Part shown: piece after piece, positions 1-6,400 of the stretch
Position numbering within the stretch: the stretch's first letter is position 1
Layout of the letters: each line of letters begins with the position of its first letter
DNA from: Nitrospirae bacterium CG2_30_53_67
Lineage (GTDB): Bacteria > CG2-30-53-67
Length of the DNA: 15,200 nucleotides
Direction: 5' to 3'
NCBI GenBank assembly: GCA_001873285.1
Contig: MNYV01000095.1
Coordinates: 1 to 15,200, forward strand
Position numbers and translations under genes: made by a program
The notes under the pieces: generated by a model
The model's input: only the letters and a program-made list of their open reading frames with translations
What the model was told of the DNA's origin: nothing
The model's database searches: none

Positions 1-162
1 CGGAGCGAGCGGCAGATCATCCTTGTCCACCACGATCCAGCAGGCAAGGAGCTGCCGCAGGATCTCCTTCTGACCGATCCATTGACTCTCGATGTCCACC
101 GGATGGCTCAAATGCAGGGTGATGCCTTCTATTTCGACTACATTCTTTGTTTGTTTCGGCAC
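1..162 (-). CDS. N-terminal fragment of an unrecognised protein, possibly an AAA-type ATPase (runs off the left edge)
   Basis: An open frame begins with GTG at 162-160 and stays open for 54 codons to the window edge. An AAGGAG ribosome binding site lies 7 nt upstream, which supports the GTG start. The protein opens VPKQTKNVVEIEGI and contains IGQKEILRQLLACWIVVDKD. The IGQ-x-LRQLLA stretch, reading into a D-LPLAP segment, recalls the region just before the P-loop in some MoxR-like AAA ATPases, but the Walker motifs would lie outside the window. The function is therefore a guess. The gene lies downstream of sthA in the same direction but is separated from it by a terminator and two hairpin repeats, so it is probably transcribed independently. 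I see no clear promoter for it. Confidence 0.55.
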   Translation of the reverse strand, partial: MPKQTKNVVEIEGITLHLSHPVDIESQWIGQKEILRQLLACWIVVDKDDLPLAP

Positions 163-220
163 GGTCGTTCTCCTTATGGGCCAATAGGGTCCGTCCCTCA
201 CGTCACTCATAGCAAGGCAT

Positions 221-249
221 GTCATTCCCCGACTCGATCGGGGAATCCA
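221..249 (-). repeat. REP-like hairpin, exact 29-bp copy of the one at 13616-13644
   Basis: This 29-bp unit has 9-bp perfect arms (ATTCCCCGA and TCGGGGAAT, 223-231 and 237-245) and a 5-nt loop. Its ends read GTC on one side and CCA on the other. It is the exact reverse complement of positions 13616-13644. It sits 12 bp from a second, diverged unit in opposite orientation, giving a BIME-like pair between sthA and the gene at the left edge. Hairpins of this style are scattered between genes in many environmental bacterial genomes. Confidence 0.85.
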
Positions 250-261
250 GATAAAACAAAC

Positions 262-290
262 TGGATTGTCCGGTCGAGCCGGACAATGAC
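262..290 (+). repeat. REP-like hairpin, variant unit with compensatory stem changes
   Basis: This is a 29-bp unit of the same frame as 13616-13644: it begins TGGATT, has a TCGAG loop and ends AATGAC. The stem differs at three positions, and each change is matched on the other arm: CC/GG becomes GT/AC, and A-T becomes G-C. Together with 221-249 it forms an inverted pair around a 12-bp spacer. Read on the minus strand, both hairpins lie downstream of the sthA terminator. Confidence 0.8.
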
Positions 291-306
291 AAAAAAAATA
301 TCAATA

Positions 307-327
307 AAATAGGGATGGCCCCTATTT
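307..327 (-). terminator. Probable rho-independent terminator of sthA
   Basis: An 8-bp perfect stem (AAATAGGG at 307-314, CCCTATTT at 320-327) encloses a 5-nt loop. Its first base overlaps the sthA stop codon. On the minus strand the stem is followed by TATTGA and then an eight-T run (about 291-299). The U-tract is slightly displaced, which lowers confidence a little. Confidence 0.6.
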
Positions 328-1715
328 CACAGCCGATTGACCCCGTTCAGCGCCGCCACCTTGTAGGCATCCGAAAGCGTGGGGTAGTTAAAGACCGCGT
401 TGATAAAATAATCAATGGTCCCGTTGAAGCTCAGGACCGCCTGTCCGATGTGGATGAGCTCGGTGGAACGCTCCCCGATGATGTGCACCCCCAGAAGCCT
501 GCGGTTCTCACGGTGGAACAGGAGCTTGAGCATCCCATAGATATCGCCGATGATCTGGCCCCTTGCCACTTCATTGAAAAAGGCCTGCCCGACCTCGTAG
601 GGGATCCCCTGCCTGGTGAGGCTCTCCTCGGTCTCTCCGACCATGGAGATCTCGGGAATCGTGTAGATCCCATAGGGGAGGATGTTCGATGGACCCGAGA
701 CCGGGCACTCCTGCATCAGGGCCGCACACATGGACAGGCGTCCCTGCTCCTGTGAGGTCGAGGCCAGGCCAGGCCCGCCGATGACGTCACCTGCGGCAAA
801 GATACTCGGCACGCTTGTCCTGTATTCCTGGTCCACCTCCACCCTCCCCCGCTTCCCTATATTTACGCCGATCTTCTCCAGGTTCAGACCTTCTGTGTTG
901 GCAGATCTGCCGAGGGTAAACAGGAGCTTCTCCGAGACCACCTGTTTGCCGCTCTTGAGATGAGTCACCACACGGCCTGGATGCTCAACCTCGATCTTTG
1001 ACATTTCTTCTCCAAGCCTCAGGACCACTCCGGACTGGCGCATCCAATAGGAGAGCGAATTCACGATTTCCTGATCGGCAAAAGTCAGGAGGCGCTCCTG
1101 CTTTTCTACGACTGTGACCTCGGTTCCGAGACAGGCGAAGATGGATGCATATTCACATCCGATCACCCCTCCGCCGATGATGGTCAGGGAGCGGGGGATG
1201 GTATCAATCTGCAGGATGGTGTCGCTGTCGTAAACCGTGGGTTCTCCGAAGGGGACTTCGGGCGGGCGGTTGGGCCTCCCACCTACGGCAATCAGAATCA
1301 CATCCGCCTGATAGTTCTCCACCCGCCCCTGGCTGTCCCTGACTGCAAGGGTATGAGCGTCTTCAAAAGAGGCCTCGCCATAGATGATCTCCACGTCGTT
1401 GCGGGTGAACTGGTCTATGATCACCTCCATCTGCCGGTGAACCACGGTATCCTTCCTATGCATCAGTTCCTGGAACTTGACGTTCTTCCCCAGGTCACAA
1501 TGGAAACCGTAGATGACCCGCTGTTTCAAGCCATAGAGATAGAGAGCGGTTTCACGAAGCGTCTTGCTCGGGATGGTACCGGTCTGAAGGCCTGCTCCAC
1601 CGATGAAGGGGTTTTTCTCGATGACGGCTACACGGCGTTTAAGCTTCGCGGCCTGGATGGCCCCTTTTTCCCCGGCGGGTCCTGAACCCATAACCAGAAC
1701 ATCGTATTTTTTCAT
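327..1715 (-). CDS. sthA: Soluble (Si-specific) NAD(P)+ transhydrogenase
   Basis: This cytosolic flavoprotein passes hydride between NADPH and NAD+ and balances the two pools. The FAD Rossmann motif GSGPAG is at residues 10-15, and a second dinucleotide fold, GGGVIG, is at 181-186 with an acidic residue (E204) at the end of its second strand. AAGDVIGG marks the C-terminal FAD contact, and the FNYPTLSDAYKVAALNG tail is typical of SthA rather than of lipoamide dehydrogenase. At the site where disulfide reductases carry CxxxxC, this protein has G42 and T47, so no redox disulfide is possible. The length of 462 residues matches E. coli SthA (466). The ATG at 1715 is preceded by GGTGGAG. A TTG at 1727 and a GTG at 1724 are in frame but lack a ribosome site. 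A promoter lies at 1846-1875 and a terminator overlaps the stop codon, so it is probably monocistronic. Confidence 0.93.
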   Translation of the reverse strand: MKKYDVLVMGSGPAGEKGAIQAAKLKRRVAVIEKNPFIGGAGLQTGTIPSKTLRETALYLYGLKQRVIYGFHCDLGKNVKFQELMHRKDTVVHRQMEVIIDQFTRNDVEIIYGEASFEDAHTLAVRDSQGRVENYQADVILIAVGGRPNRPPEVPFGEPTVYDSDTILQIDTIPRSLTIIGGGVIGCEYASIFACLGTEVTVVEKQERLLTFADQEIVNSLSYWMRQSGVVLRLGEEMSKIEVEHPGRVVTHLKSGKQVVSEKLLFTLGRSANTEGLNLEKIGVNIGKRGRVEVDQEYRTSVPSIFAAGDVIGGPGLASTSQEQGRLSMCAALMQECPVSGPSNILPYGIYTIPEISMVGETEESLTRQGIPYEVGQAFFNEVARGQIIGDIYGMLKLLFHRENRRLLGVHIIGERSTELIHIGQAVLSFNGTIDYFINAVFNYPTLSDAYKVAALNGVNRL

Positions 1716-1746
1716 GATCTCCACCAAGAGAAAACAAAAACCTTTT

Positions 1747-1820
1747 GGCCACGAATGGACACGAATCTACACAAGGAAACTGCTGTTGTTTATTCGAGTT
1801 TACTCATGCCAATTCTCGTC
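1747..1820. repeat. Degenerate long inverted repeat in the sthA leader
   Basis: The left arm begins GGCCACGAATGGACACGAAT and the right arm, near 1791-1820, reads roughly as its reverse complement (TATTCGAGTTTACTCAT, then CCAATTCTCGTC). The arms are imperfect. The wording, tandem CACGAAT-type steps facing ATTCG-type steps, matches a dispersed intergenic element that I recognise from many uncultured bacterial genomes. It would be transcribed as part of the 5' leader of sthA. Confidence 0.5.
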
Positions 1821-1845
1821 ATCGAATTTATGAATCCAGGGACTT

Positions 1846-1875
1846 AGTATACGAAGGAACCGGAAGAGTTGTCAA
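1846..1875 (-). promoter_or_regulatory. Sigma-70-type promoter for sthA
   Basis: On the minus strand, TTGACA (1875-1870) is followed by an 18-bp spacer and TATACT (1851-1846). This is a full -35 consensus and a 5/6 -10 match. The -35 box lies 5 bp beyond the namZ stop codon. Transcription would begin near 1839 and give a leader of about 124 nt before the ATG at 1715. Confidence 0.65.
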
Positions 1876-1879
1876 CTGG

Positions 1880-3055
1880 TCAACCGCCGGCATAGAGAAG
1901 GTACTGTTCCCGCCGAGCCTTAAAAGAGTCGAGGTCTTGCCGCCACCCCTCTTCGATCTCGGCAAGGGGCTTCATCCCTTCCAGATCTCTGCGTATGGCA
2001 TCGTCCCCGGTCAGGATATCGATCGGAAGCCTTTTCTCTTCATACTCATAGGGCGGCTTTCTCCACTGGAACTCCCCGGGATAGAGGGAGATCACGGACT
2101 GGAGAATGGCAAGGGTCGTCCGGTAGGGGCGGAAGGCGTTCCGGTCCGTGACGTGGATCTGAAACCCGTGGCACATCTTTCCATTCCATTTGTTAAATGT
2201 CGGCAAAAAGTGATGTTCCCTGAAGATAAGCCCGGGCAAGGCATATTTCTGCAGCTTTCTGCCGAGATCCTTGACTTCGATATAGGGCGCGCCGAAGCAT
2301 TCAAAGGGGCGCGTGGTTCCGCGACCTTCGGAGATGTTGGTCCCCTCGAGCAGGACCTGCCCGGGATAGACCAGCGCCGTGTCCGGCGTGGGAAGGTTCG
2401 GGGAAGGGATCACCCAAGGGAGTCCCGTGTCCTGGAAAAAGGTCCCCCGCCGCCATCCCAGCATGGGGACGACCGTGAGATCGCAGCCGATGCCCATCTC
2501 ACGGTTGAAAAACTGGGCCAGTTCTCCGATGGTCATGCCGTGCCGCATGGGAAGGGAAAACATCCCGACAAAAGAAGCGAATTCCGGCTTGAGGAGGTTT
2601 CCTTCCACCTCCAGTCCCCCGATGGGATTGGGCCGGTCGAGTACTACAACCTTCCTGCCCGTTTCGCCGGCGGCCTGCAGGCAGTAAGCCATGGTGTAAA
2701 TGAAGGTATAGACACGGGTGCCCACATTCTGGAGATCAATGACCAGAATATCCATCTCATTCATCATCTCCGGCGTGGGTTTCCTCGTATCCGAATAGAG
2801 GCTGAAAACCGGGATGCCGAGTTCCCGGTCCACCGAGTCCGGGGACTCCATCATATTGTCCTGTTTCTCCCCGAAGATACCGTGCTGGGGCGCAAAAAGG
2901 GCCTTAAGATTCCTGCCGCAGAGTTCTCCGAAGATCACTCGGGAGTGCACCAGGCCTGAATCCACAGAGGCTGGATTGACCAGAAGACCAATCCGGTTCT
3001 TTTTTAAAAAACCGGGCGGGTTGGATTTGATCTGCTGAAGGCCGGTGTGAACCAT
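1880..3055 (-). CDS. namZ: DUF1343 family protein, NamZ-like exo-beta-N-acetylmuramidase (GH171)
   Basis: The family (PF07075) includes NamZ, which removes N-acetylmuramic acid from the non-reducing end of peptidoglycan fragments during wall recycling. Visible family signatures are GLLVNPASV (23-31), APQHGIFGEKQ (55-65), DLQNVGTRVYTF (107-118), DRPNPIGG (140-147), RHGMTIGEL (171-179), and a C-terminal KPPYEYEEKRLPIDILTG. At 391 residues it is full length for the single-domain form. The N-terminus has no signal peptide, so the product should be cytoplasmic. In most members I recall, the DLQNVG motif reads QDVG; here residue 110 is Asn. The ATG at 3055 has only a weak ribosome site, but a stop codon lies 17 codons upstream and no better start exists. 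It is followed by sthA, which has its own promoter. Family assignment is secure; the exact substrate is inferred. Confidence 0.85.
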   Translation of the reverse strand: MVHTGLQQIKSNPPGFLKKNRIGLLVNPASVDSGLVHSRVIFGELCGRNLKALFAPQHGIFGEKQDNMMESPDSVDRELGIPVFSLYSDTRKPTPEMMNEMDILVIDLQNVGTRVYTFIYTMAYCLQAAGETGRKVVVLDRPNPIGGLEVEGNLLKPEFASFVGMFSLPMRHGMTIGELAQFFNREMGIGCDLTVVPMLGWRRGTFFQDTGLPWVIPSPNLPTPDTALVYPGQVLLEGTNISEGRGTTRPFECFGAPYIEVKDLGRKLQKYALPGLIFREHHFLPTFNKWNGKMCHGFQIHVTDRNAFRPYRTTLAILQSVISLYPGEFQWRKPPYEYEEKRLPIDILTGDDAIRRDLEGMKPLAEIEEGWRQDLDSFKARREQYLLYAGG

Positions 3056-3174
3056 GTACGATCGAGTCTTTGTAGAGAGGACGCCAGGAAAAGAGCTTTC
3101 CTTTTATCCTGTTATCCGGGAAAGCCGCCTAAACTTCTTACTCAAGGGTCTCGGAATAGAATTGACACGGATTG

Positions 3175-3300
3175 CAAAATCTCCCCTCCTCCCTCCTCAG
3201 AGGGATAACTCCCCCTTACCCCCTCTTAAATAAGAGGGGGTCTCCCTTTGGAAAAGGGAGGCTTCGGCGTGAGCTCAGCCGAACGGTGAGGTGGGATTTG
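3175..3300. repeat. Composite palindromic intergenic element between namZ and pckA
   Basis: The gap 3056-3312 holds no gene. Within it, 3219-3228/3231-3240 form a 10-bp perfect stem (CCCCCTCTTA), 3242-3249/3253-3260 an 8-bp stem (CTCCCTTT), and 3263-3268/3278-3283 a 6-bp stem (TTCGGC). The outer edges, CAAAATCTCCC near 3174 and GTGGGATTTG ending at 3300, are roughly complementary, so the whole block can fold back on itself. The C-rich, G-rich style with AAATC..GGGATTT borders matches a dispersed repeat class common in environmental genomes. It lies just downstream of the pckA stop but has no U-tract, so I do not call it a terminator. Positions 3056-3170 show no clear promoter for namZ. Confidence 0.6.
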
Positions 3301-3312
3301 TACAGGTTGAAA

Positions 3313-4935
3313 CTACTCATCCCGTCCGAATTTTGGCCCGGCGCTCTTGACTTCATCAGGGACATTGTCGGAATAATTTTTAAAATTCTTGTGGAAGAGT
3401 CCGGCCAGTTCCTTGGCCTTTGTGTCATAGGCTGTTGGATCCTTCCATGTGTTCCTGGGCTGCAGGACCTCTTTGGGCACATCCGGACAGGACTCCGGAA
3501 TGTGGAGCCCGAAGAAGGGGTCTTCCTGGGTCGGGATTTCCTTGAGCCTGCCGCTCAGGATGGCCCGCAGGATCGAACGGGTATGTGCAATATCCATCCT
3601 CTTCCCGGCGCCGTAGGCGCCCCCGGTCCAGCCCGTATTGACCAGCCAGCAGTCCGATTGGTATTTCATGATCTTTTCCCCGAGCATGGTGGCATATACG
3701 CCCGGCGGAAGGGCCATAAAGGGAGCGCCGAAACAGGTGCTGAACGTGGCCTGAGGCTCATCCCCTATCCCCTTTTCCGTCCCTGCCACCTTGGCCGTAT
3801 ACCCGGAGAGGAAATGGTACATGGCCTGCTCCGGTGTCAGACGGGCGACCGGAGGCATGACCCCGAAGGCATCGCAGGTCAGCATGATGATGTTTTTCGG
3901 ATGCCCGCCCATGCCCGAAATCACGGACCCCTGGATCGCCGATATGTGATAGGCCGCTCGGGTATTTTCGGTCAAAGTGGCGTCATTCAGGTCCACCCGC
4001 CTCGTCTCCGGATCCACGCCGACATTTTCCAGAATGGTCCCGAACCGCCGGGTGCAACGGTAGATCTGGGGCTCCGCCTCGGGGGAAAGACGGATCACCT
4101 TGGCATAGCATCCCCCCTCAAAATTGAAGACCCCGTGGTCGCTCCATCCATGCTCATCGTCTCCGATCAGGCCTCGCTCAGGGTCCGCTGAAAGGGTGGT
4201 CTTGCCCGTGCCCGAAAGTCCGAAAAAGACGGCCACGTCACCGGACTCGCCCACATTGGCCGAACAGTGCATGGGAAGAACCTTGTCCTCCCTTGGAAGA
4301 AAATAGTTCAGGATCGTAAAGACCGACTTCTTGATCTCGCCGGCATAGCTGGTCCCCCCGATGAGGATCAGTTTTTTGCCGAAGTTCACGATGATGAAGG
4401 CCTCGGAGTTGGTCCCGTCGAGTTCCGGGTTGGCATGAAAATGAGGGACATTCAGGATCGTACACTCAGGCACGTGATTCGCGAGCTTCTCCTTGTCCTC
4501 GATCTGGACGAACATGTTCCTGACGAAAAGATTATGCCAGGCTGTCTCTGTGATGATGCGGATCGGGACCTGATACTTGGGGTCGGCCCCGGCATAACAG
4601 TCCTGAATATAGAGATCCTTGCCCTGGATATAGGCCAGCAGCCGAAGGAAGAGGAAGTCCACCTTCTTCTTCTCGATGGGACGGTTGACCTGCCCCCACC
4701 AGACGTGGCTTTCGCTTGAAGGCTCTTTGACAATGAACTTTTCGTTTGCGGCCCGGCCCGTATAATGCCCGGTCTTCACGGCAATGGGCCCCCGGTGCAG
4801 GATCATCCCTTCCCTTCTCCGGACGATCTCTTCATACAAGGCCCCGGTGGTCAGATTCCAATAGACATTCCCGACATTCTTGATCCCGTGGTTTTCCAGG
4901 CCGTATTTTTTATTGATCGTCTGCTGCAATTGCAT
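3313..4935 (-). CDS. pckA: Phosphoenolpyruvate carboxykinase (ATP)
   Basis: This cytosolic enzyme converts oxaloacetate and ATP into phosphoenolpyruvate, CO2 and ADP, the entry step of gluconeogenesis; it can also run in the anaplerotic direction. ATP-type signatures are present: the kinase-1a P-loop GLSGTGKTTLS near residues 239-249, the metal-binding kinase-2 motif GLIGDDEHGW shortly after, and the PCK-specific GGTSYAGEIKKS, FNFEGGCYAKV and WLVNTGWTGGAYGAGKRM segments. Its 540 residues are the normal length. I chose the ATG at 4935 because GGGGAG lies 5 nt upstream. A GTG two codons earlier (4941) sits directly on that ribosome site and is unlikely. It is divergent from the lipoprotein gene at 5261. 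No convincing -35/-10 pair is visible for it; a TATTAT hexamer at 5006-5001 on the minus strand lacks a good -35. Confidence 0.97.
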   Translation of the reverse strand: MQLQQTINKKYGLENHGIKNVGNVYWNLTTGALYEEIVRRREGMILHRGPIAVKTGHYTGRAANEKFIVKEPSSESHVWWGQVNRPIEKKKVDFLFLRLLAYIQGKDLYIQDCYAGADPKYQVPIRIITETAWHNLFVRNMFVQIEDKEKLANHVPECTILNVPHFHANPELDGTNSEAFIIVNFGKKLILIGGTSYAGEIKKSVFTILNYFLPREDKVLPMHCSANVGESGDVAVFFGLSGTGKTTLSADPERGLIGDDEHGWSDHGVFNFEGGCYAKVIRLSPEAEPQIYRCTRRFGTILENVGVDPETRRVDLNDATLTENTRAAYHISAIQGSVISGMGGHPKNIIMLTCDAFGVMPPVARLTPEQAMYHFLSGYTAKVAGTEKGIGDEPQATFSTCFGAPFMALPPGVYATMLGEKIMKYQSDCWLVNTGWTGGAYGAGKRMDIAHTRSILRAILSGRLKEIPTQEDPFFGLHIPESCPDVPKEVLQPRNTWKDPTAYDTKAKELAGLFHKNFKNYSDNVPDEVKSAGPKFGRDE

Positions 4936-4968
4936 GGTCACTCCCCTCTTTCAGGCATGATACAACAA

Positions 4969-4983
4969 GGAACCGGGAGTTCC
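4969..4983. promoter_or_regulatory. Short inverted repeat in the pckA leader
   Basis: GGAAC and GTTCC flank a 5-nt centre (CGGGA) about 35 bp upstream of the pckA start. It could be a small operator or a leader hairpin; the arms are short enough to be chance. Confidence 0.25.
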
Positions 4984-5148
4984 CCGATTCTTCTGATTCC
5001 ATAATACTTTAAAACATGGTCTGAATTCTTCGATGAGCCGGAAGTTTCTCTACCCGTTATTTTTTAACATAACTTAAGACCCTCTGTCCATTTAAATTTG
5101 CTTCAAGAAGATATAGGAATGCCTTATTGAAATGGATATTTTGTCATA

Positions 5149-5169
5149 ATATTATTTATTAAATAATAT
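5149..5169. promoter_or_regulatory. AT-only palindrome next to the lipoprotein promoter
   Basis: This is a perfect palindrome with 10-bp arms (ATATTATTTA and TAAATAATAT) and a single central base. It ends 3 bp before the -35 box at 5173. The position suits a regulator site or an UP-like element. The rest of the 4936-5260 gap shows no gene and no other strong signal. Confidence 0.45.
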
Positions 5170-5172
5170 CGG

Positions 5173-5201
5173 TTGACATTCACATGTTTTTAGAATATAC
5201 A
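5173..5201 (+). promoter_or_regulatory. Strong sigma-70-type promoter of the lipoprotein gene
   Basis: TTGACA at 5173-5178, a 17-bp spacer and TATACA at 5196-5201 give a full -35 box and a 5/6 -10 box at ideal spacing. Transcription would begin near 5208, with a leader of about 53 nt that includes a GGGGAGGGG ribosome site directly before the ATG at 5261. Confidence 0.75.
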
Positions 5202-5260
5202 AAATTCGTAGAAAATCTTTCTACTTTCAATATTTTTTTGTTCCAACATGGGGAGGGGAT

Positions 5261-6322
5261 ATGAAGAACAACAAATTTCTTGAAATGGTCGTTATTCTCA
5301 TTGTTGTCTTGGCATTTACACCGTTTATTCAGGGCGGATGCGGGGGTGGAGGAGGCGGGGGCGGCGGGAACCCTGCTTCGGAAAATACGTCCACCACACC
5401 GGAAAACACAAAAACACTGGCAACCCTGAATGCATCGAGTTCTTCTCATACCACGGATATACTTCAGACCGGTTCTTTAATCAACGATGCGATTGAATCA
5501 TTCATATCAGAAGAGTCTGTTGGAGCATCTTCTTCTGATAATAGCCAGCCTCCATTATTCAAGAATGTTCAGAGAATTCTAAACAAGATGCACGCCGAGT
5601 CCCGGGGAGGTAAAGTCAATGCCCTTGGATCTCAGCAGCCGGATACGCCCCCGGAATCCTGCGAGGGGGGTGGAACCGTGGACCTTTCCATGAACTGGGA
5701 CGGACCGAATGGAGATATAGACATCTCAGATTGCTCCCAAATAAACAATCTGCATATGACCATCACCATGAACAACTGCGTGGAGTCCGGGGTTGATCTC
5801 AATGGGACCATGGACGTCACGGTTCCGGGCAGTTCCTGCGCAGAACCCTCGTCAATGAGCATGACCCTGAAATTCAATGGCCATGACTCTGTAGAGAATT
5901 ATACGGCCGATTTTGATGCCACCATGAATGTGACAGACATTGTCTGGGATCAGACAGCCATAGCGATCCAAAGCATGAAGGTAAATGTAACCGGAACCAT
6001 CTCCGGAGACGATGCGGGTACTCCCTTCAGTGAAACCTACGACAATTTCATGATCGGATTCGGAGATACCGGCTCACAATATCAAATCTCAATGGATGGC
6101 TTTGTCCAGACGACCTGCATGGACGGTTGGGTTCAGGTCACTACACAGGAACCGGTACTCTATCCATATGACTTCTCCTGCCCTACCGGAGGACAGGTCA
6201 GCCTCCATGGAAACGGAGATGCAGTCATATCCATTCACTCTGATTCCAGTATCGACATCACTGTGAATGGTACGACCACGCCTTATATTTCATGCCAGGA
6301 TGTCCCGGCCTGCAACGGGTAA
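5261..6322 (+). CDS. Predicted secreted lipoprotein of unknown function, with a poly-glycine linker and paired cysteines
   Basis: I do not recognise this 353-residue protein. Residues 1-26 form a signal peptide: a KNNK start, a hydrophobic run at 9-23, then IQGG before Cys27. That makes Cys27 the likely lipidated residue, although Gln at -3 is not a standard lipobox residue. Nine glycines follow Cys27 directly, then a Ser/Thr/Asn-rich linker to about residue 65. The mature part is rich in alternating strand-like segments (MTITMNNC, MDVTVPG, ISIHSDSSIDITVNG), which suggests a beta-sandwich or beta-barrel fold. Eight further cysteines (134, 158, 173, 193, 286, 307, 345, 351) could form up to four disulfides in the periplasm or outside the cell. 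It has its own promoter (5173-5201), an upstream palindrome and a terminator, so it is a monocistronic, possibly regulated gene. The ribosome site GGAGGGG sits 2-4 nt before the ATG. Confidence 0.85.
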   Translation: MKNNKFLEMVVILIVVLAFTPFIQGGCGGGGGGGGGNPASENTSTTPENTKTLATLNASSSSHTTDILQTGSLINDAIESFISEESVGASSSDNSQPPLFKNVQRILNKMHAESRGGKVNALGSQQPDTPPESCEGGGTVDLSMNWDGPNGDIDISDCSQINNLHMTITMNNCVESGVDLNGTMDVTVPGSSCAEPSSMSMTLKFNGHDSVENYTADFDATMNVTDIVWDQTAIAIQSMKVNVTGTISGDDAGTPFSETYDNFMIGFGDTGSQYQISMDGFVQTTCMDGWVQVTTQEPVLYPYDFSCPTGGQVSLHGNGDAVISIHSDSSIDITVNGTTTPYISCQDVPACNG

Positions 6323-6355
6323 ACCTCTCGGTTACTGCCCACAAGACAAAAAAAA

Positions 6356-6384
6356 AGATCCCCCAGGTCGGGGGATCTTTTTTT
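6356..6384. terminator. Bidirectional rho-independent terminator
   Basis: A 9-bp GC-rich stem (AGATCCCCC at 6356-6364, GGGGGATCT at 6370-6378) encloses a 5-nt loop. It is followed by seven T on the plus strand and preceded by nine A. It sits between the convergent genes ending at 6322 (+) and 6401 (-) and should serve both. Confidence 0.92.
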
Positions 6385-6400
6385 GTCCGAAATGGAGGCC

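Noticed and set aside
219-290. Possible CRISPR-like array
   Set aside because: There are only two units, they are in opposite orientation, and the spacer between them is 12 bp. The pattern fits REP-like hairpins, not CRISPR repeats.
327-1715. Dihydrolipoamide dehydrogenase or mercuric reductase as the identity of the flavoprotein
   Set aside because: The redox CxxxxC is absent, and the C-terminal FNYPT-SDAYKVAALNG pattern is that of SthA.
1745-2959. Plus-strand open frame (404 codons) opposite namZ
   Set aside because: It starts in the dispersed repeat and runs antisense through the conserved NamZ motifs. Its product shows no family features.
3161-3166. TTGACA hexamer on the plus strand upstream of the repeat block
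   Set aside because: No -10 box lies at a suitable distance, and no plus-strand gene follows.
3172-4191. Long plus-strand open frame (339 codons) opposite pckA
   Set aside because: It lies antisense to the intact, clearly recognised pckA gene and encodes no recognisable protein. It also starts inside the palindromic repeat block. It is a by-product of the GC-rich codon pattern.
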